Source: Sedimentisphaerales bacterium (GTDB taxonomy: Bacteria; Planctomycetota; Phycisphaerae; Sedimentisphaerales; Anaerohalosphaeraceae). From it: a stretch of DNA of 34,799 nucleotides. Under the pieces are notes generated by a model that saw only the letters and a program-made list of their open reading frames with translations, made no database searches and was not told where the DNA came from. Below, piece by piece: positions 32,601-34,799 of this stretch (position 1 is the first letter of the stretch; each line of letters starts with the position of its first letter). The translations under genes and the position numbers were made by a program. The stretch spans positions 1-34,799 of the forward strand of contig JAFGGE010000034.1 of NCBI GenBank assembly GCA_016930745.1, given 5' to 3'.

Positions 32601-33383
32601 TTCGTTGACGGCATCGGCCCAGTTGCGATAGGCCTCCATATATTGGCCGATCAGGTCTACGGCTTTGGTTTTTGTCTCCTCCGGAATCTCCTTGCCCTTG
32701 GCGGCATCCTCTACCTGCTTTGTTATGGTATCCACAAGGTCCTGGCCGCTCTTTTTAATCCATGTTACGGCCATCGATTCGACGAAATCGCCCTTGAGAA
32801 TGTTCGTTTGGTCCAAGGGCGTCTTAAGCTGCTCTCGTTGGGCAAAGTACTGGTCGCGTTTTTGCTCCACAGCCCTCAAGGCGTCGTAAGCCAAAACCAG
32901 CCGGTCCAGAATACTCTTGCGTTTTTCCGAATCGCCTGCGAATTGCGCCAGCTTCTCGGCCCGTTTGTCAGGCTCCATCGACAACGAGCGTTTGATCGTC
33001 AGCAGATTCAGGTTTTCCTTTTGCAGCGCCTCAAGGGCCTGTTCGTACGCCTCCCGCCGCTTGCGGGTTTCCGGGCTGGACAAGGGAAGCTGGATCTCGA
33101 TGCGCGTATCGCCCTGCGGACGTATCACAATATTGGCCACATTGTCCGGGTCGATACGCCGCATCAGGATGGGAATCATGCTCTGAGCCAGGCCTTTGCG
33201 GTCGTTCGGGGCCAGCCCGGTCGCATCAATTTCATAAATCAGGCTTGTGCCTCCGCCGATATCAATGCCCGGCTTGAGGTTCAGCCTCCACTGGCCGGTA
33301 TCCGGATCCCGCACCACCAGAGAATATCCTGCGATCACCATCAAAATAAGGATCAAAACAATCTTCCAGCCGTTGTTTTTCAT
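29670..33383 (-). CDS. secDF: SecD-SecF fusion, protein-export membrane protein
   Basis: A 1237-residue fusion that uses proton motive force to assist Sec-dependent export. The SecD half (about 1-710) starts with TM1 and GIDIGGGTSLIYEI. It has a long charged, coiled-coil-like periplasmic insert (about 120-330), then NAGSFRASLSEVPISEKSIG and the conserved GMSVDANVLIFERIREE. The SecF half (about 713-1237) has YDIEFTGGTSVQI and GYSLNDTIVVFDRIREN. The SecF periplasmic part is about 310 residues, larger than the whole extracytoplasmic part of an ordinary SecF. AGGAAG six bases before ATG 33383 supports that start; a GTG six bases upstream is in frame. It follows yajC by 53 bases, a conserved gene order. 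Confidence 0.93.
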   Translation of the reverse strand: MKNNGWKIVLILILMVIAGYSLVVRDPDTGQWRLNLKPGIDIGGGTSLIYEIDATGLAPNDRKGLAQSMIPILMRRIDPDNVANIVIRPQGDTRIEIQLPLSSPETRKRREAYEQALEALQKENLNLLTIKRSLSMEPDKRAEKLAQFAGDSEKRKSILDRLVLAYDALRAVEQKRDQYFAQREQLKTPLDQTNILKGDFVESMAVTWIKKSGQDLVDTITKQVEDAAKGKEIPEETKTKAVDLIGQYMEAYRNWADAVNELTKENGVRQQWQTAVEELQKINLDMDALASALDMPDTPDRTKILTGLKEQFPDRTGKIDAVIETFTKYASIRGALDDPEDLKRMLRGAGVLEFRILPTNPDPTGKTNTGELEGYIEALQAKGPKGASDDRYVWMQIEDPKNWKVERAILGSFGDKIYVLASNQTNEKMLRDSGQQEWKLKRARPYINPETGWPAILFSLDPIAANLFYNVTRNNIGRPLCILLDDQAISAPNIESAISSSGTITGRFTETEVQDLVNKLNAGSFRASLSEVPISEKSIGSTIGEDNRRAGIMAGLFGLAAVALFMLVYYLRSGLIADIALLLNLLFILAIMSIWQATFTLPGIAGLILTIGMSVDANVLIFERIREEQERGSPIRTAIANGYSRAFRTIFDANLTTFFVALILYMVASEEIKGFAIVLMLGIVSSMFTALFVTRMIYSIQLDTGLLTGHLNMFRLIHDAKINWMGLRKVFLVVSGLLILGGLSVFFLRDEATNSKYDIEFTGGTSVQIDLKASTPWDNRDKVEKRFQQVARENFNNVALAAANVYSIGQSNLQYEITTTETNKTLCRVQFEQNPMTVEQVTVAIRAADDKTPGTLYNLMVAEEEAGKVFLVSTSQVNKGMVKLVLEEAFKDKAQIEEPEVDEVVSNAVQKAFEGYLSVREDLGIEIASTEKVADTDVELADYLGGIKITAKLREPTTATDLKQRFRDIRFKPDMQDLAWHRYTILSADLAELNPEEEVSQFTYISVHPEAGSRDLSEEEWNRFVTNEQTKIIQTGSLSTTLSRVTQIDPSIGQEAKTRALIAIILSLIAIVAYIWIRFGTARYGVAAIVALVHDVCITLGAVMACTYLAGTPVGKMLLIQDFKINLQIIAAFLTIIGYSLNDTIVVFDRIRENRGKLSTLTPQIITNSINQTLSRTLLTSFTTFLVVLIMYLWGGTGLRGFTFAMLIGIVVGTYSSIAIAAPLLLIGVKKDTSLKK

Positions 33384-33436
33384 GGCCACTTCCTGTCAAT
33401 ACGTTTCCTGTTGTTCGTTCGTCCGGCCAACGCCGT

Positions 33437-33874
33437 TTAATTGCTGTCGTCCGACGCCAGCTTGTGAATGGCGTTGGGAATGACGCGGATCTTGGTATTG
33501 TTGGATTCATCCACCTTGAGGACGATTTCCTCTTCTTTCACATCGACGACGGTTCCCAGAATTCCCCCGACCGTTCGGACGCGGTCGTTCTTTTTCAGGG
33601 TCTGGATCATTTTCTGCCGTTCCTGCTCCTTCTTTTTGGGGCCGCGGAACATCAAAAGATACATCAGGACAAAAATCAAAATAAACGGCAGAAACTGCAT
33701 CCATGGGGACATGGGGGGCTGCTTGGGCGACTGGCCCTGCGCCCCGTCGCCGCCTTCCGTTGTCGTGGCGGTCGTTTGCTCCGTTTCTTGTACATCCGAA
33801 CTGCGGATGACGGTTCCTTCGCCCTGGCTGTCGTTGTTGGTTTCCGTCTGTGCCAAAATCCAAATTACGTTCAT
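33437..33874 (-). CDS. yajC: Preprotein translocase subunit YajC, extended N-terminus
   Basis: A 145-residue YajC. The conserved part is WMQFLPFILIFVLMYLLMF (TM, about 58-77), RGPKKKEQERQKMIQTLKKNDRV split across the membrane border, and RTVGGILGTVVDV through IVLKVDESNNTKIRV. It forms the SecDF-YajC accessory complex. The first ~55 residues are a Ser/Thr/Gln/Gly-rich tail not seen in typical 100-residue YajC proteins. An AAGGAAAA ribosome site precedes the ATG. It lies between tgt (69 bases) and secDF (53 bases). Confidence 0.9.
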   Translation of the reverse strand: MNVIWILAQTETNNDSQGEGTVIRSSDVQETEQTTATTTEGGDGAQGQSPKQPPMSPWMQFLPFILIFVLMYLLMFRGPKKKEQERQKMIQTLKKNDRVRTVGGILGTVVDVKEEEIVLKVDESNNTKIRVIPNAIHKLASDDSN

Positions 33875-33943
33875 TCTTTTTTTCCTTTTTCTTTTATTTT
33901 CGCGTCAGACGGATTCGGAGGTCCGTTCCCGTTCGAACGCCTT

Positions 33944-34798
33944 TTATTGGTTCCATCTGTCATCGGCGATCCGGCGTCTTGCCCAGTCGGCGAATATTTC
34001 CTGTTCGATTCGCTCACGGATCCGCCGCATCAGCCGCTGGTAAAACGAAAGATTGTGGATCGATACCAGAATCGGTCCGAGCATCTCCTTGACATTGAAA
34101 AAATGCCGCAGGGCCGCCCGCGAAAAAGTCCGACAACAGTAACAATCGCACCCTTGCTCGATCGGCTGCGATTCATTTCCATGAACCGTATTCCGCAAAC
34201 GCACCGGTCCTTCGTCCGTAAACGCGTAGGCATTGCGTCCATTTCTGGTCGGCAGGACGCAGTCGAACATATCCACTCCGGCGGCGACGGCGGCCAGGAT
34301 GTCCGTCGGAGTTCCGACGCCCATCAGATAGCGGGGCTTTTCCGGCGGCAGCAGGGCGGCGGTATGCTCCACCGTCGCCGCCATCTGTTCATGCCCCTCG
34401 CCGACGCTCAATCCGCCGATGGCATACCCGTCAAAATCCATATGTATAAGAGCTTTACTGCACTGGGTTCGCAACGCCGGATCGACTCCTCCCTGCACAA
34501 TTCCAAACAAAAGCTGCTGCTTATTGCTGTGCGTTTCCCTGCACTGTCCGGCCCAGCGAATCGTTCGTTCCACCGCCTGCCGCAATGCCGCCGCATCGCA
34601 GGGATAAGGCGGGCACTCGTCAAAGCACATGATCATATCGGCGCCGAGTTTATTTTGGGCCCGGGTGGCGATCCCCGCATCCAGATACAATCGAGCCCCG
34701 TCGATGTGGCTGGCAAACTCCACACCGTCGTCGCCGATCCGTCGCAACGAACCAAGCGAAAACACCTGATAGCCGCCGCTGTCGGTCAGGATCGGCCG
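33944..34798 (-). CDS. tgt: Queuine tRNA-ribosyltransferase, partial
   Basis: The last 284 residues of Tgt; the 5' end is beyond the window. The frame opens with RPILTDSGGYQVFSLGSL, which holds the general-base Asp. GIVQGGVDPALR and YAIGGLSVGEG line the base pocket. Nucleophile Asp lies in GVDMFDCVLPTRNGRN. The zinc site is Cys-x-Cys-x2-Cys in GCDCYCCRTF plus His in SIHNLSFY. The enzyme exchanges guanine 34 of GUN-anticodon tRNAs for the queuine precursor. It is followed by yajC and secDF, the classical tgt-yajC-sec order. The C-terminus is normal. Confidence 0.93.
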   Translation of the reverse strand, partial: RPILTDSGGYQVFSLGSLRRIGDDGVEFASHIDGARLYLDAGIATRAQNKLGADMIMCFDECPPYPCDAAALRQAVERTIRWAGQCRETHSNKQQLLFGIVQGGVDPALRTQCSKALIHMDFDGYAIGGLSVGEGHEQMAATVEHTAALLPPEKPRYLMGVGTPTDILAAVAAGVDMFDCVLPTRNGRNAYAFTDEGPVRLRNTVHGNESQPIEQGCDCYCCRTFSRAALRHFFNVKEMLGPILVSIHNLSFYQRLMRRIRERIEQEIFADWARRRIADDRWNQ

Positions 34799-34799
34799 C

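Overview
The window reads as a chromosomal segment of a moderately GC-rich bacterium, most likely a planctomycete of the Phycisphaerae/Sedimentisphaerales type. This is inferred from gene style only. The pointers are one giant SecD-SecF fusion downstream of tgt and yajC, many secreted or Tat-exported glycan-active enzymes (two GH172/DUF2961 proteins, GH116, GH2, a sialidase-like protein), and a degenerate AP2/HNH endonuclease with the CRTC-type N-terminus I associate with that group. No rRNA, tRNA, CRISPR array or transposase was seen.

Layout. (1) 1-1405, plus strand: the tail of a sugar-phosphate isomerase/epimerase-like gene, then a visibly more AT-rich, overlapping pair of unknown genes (two-TM membrane protein plus a 145-residue soluble protein). 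(2) 1.4-3.56 kb: REP-like inverted repeats, a Tat-exported sialidase-like protein, and a scrambled patch. The patch holds an internally deleted AP2/HNH endonuclease relic, a palindromic repeat, and a duplicated copy of the 3' end of the 145-residue gene. (3) 3.56-14.29 kb, minus strand: a tightly spaced, probably co-transcribed enzyme cluster in the order GH172, GH116 carrying an inserted beta-sandwich, GH172 fused to a PhoPQ-type alpha/beta hydrolase, and a propeller-transglutaminase protein. The sialidase may follow in the same direction. No transporter, SusC/D-like protein or regulator is present, so this looks like an export-and-degrade locus for a complex glycan or glycoprotein. (4) 14.5-17.75 kb: a response regulator with an amber codon at codon 3, a siroheme-pathway dehydrogenase, and a translationally coupled DHH phosphoesterase-MutY pair behind a good sigma-70-like promoter. 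MutY carries an intact Nudix box. (5) 18.1-29 kb: GH2, a GH57-GT5 glycogen synthase fusion, a lipoprotein glutathione peroxidase, HflX with its own promoter, a 55-codon small ORF, a 248-residue unknown protein with its own promoter, and a secreted DUF5060-type glycoside hydrolase. (6) 29.1-34.8 kb, minus strand: tgt (cut by the window edge), yajC, secDF and a LysM membrane protein, a recognisable protein-export operon.

The most unusual items are the multi-domain architectures in the glycan cluster, the amber codon in the response regulator, the AP2/HNH deletion relic with its neighbouring repeats, and the oversized periplasmic parts of SecDF. All functional assignments rest on motifs and family resemblance read by eye. 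No database search was run.
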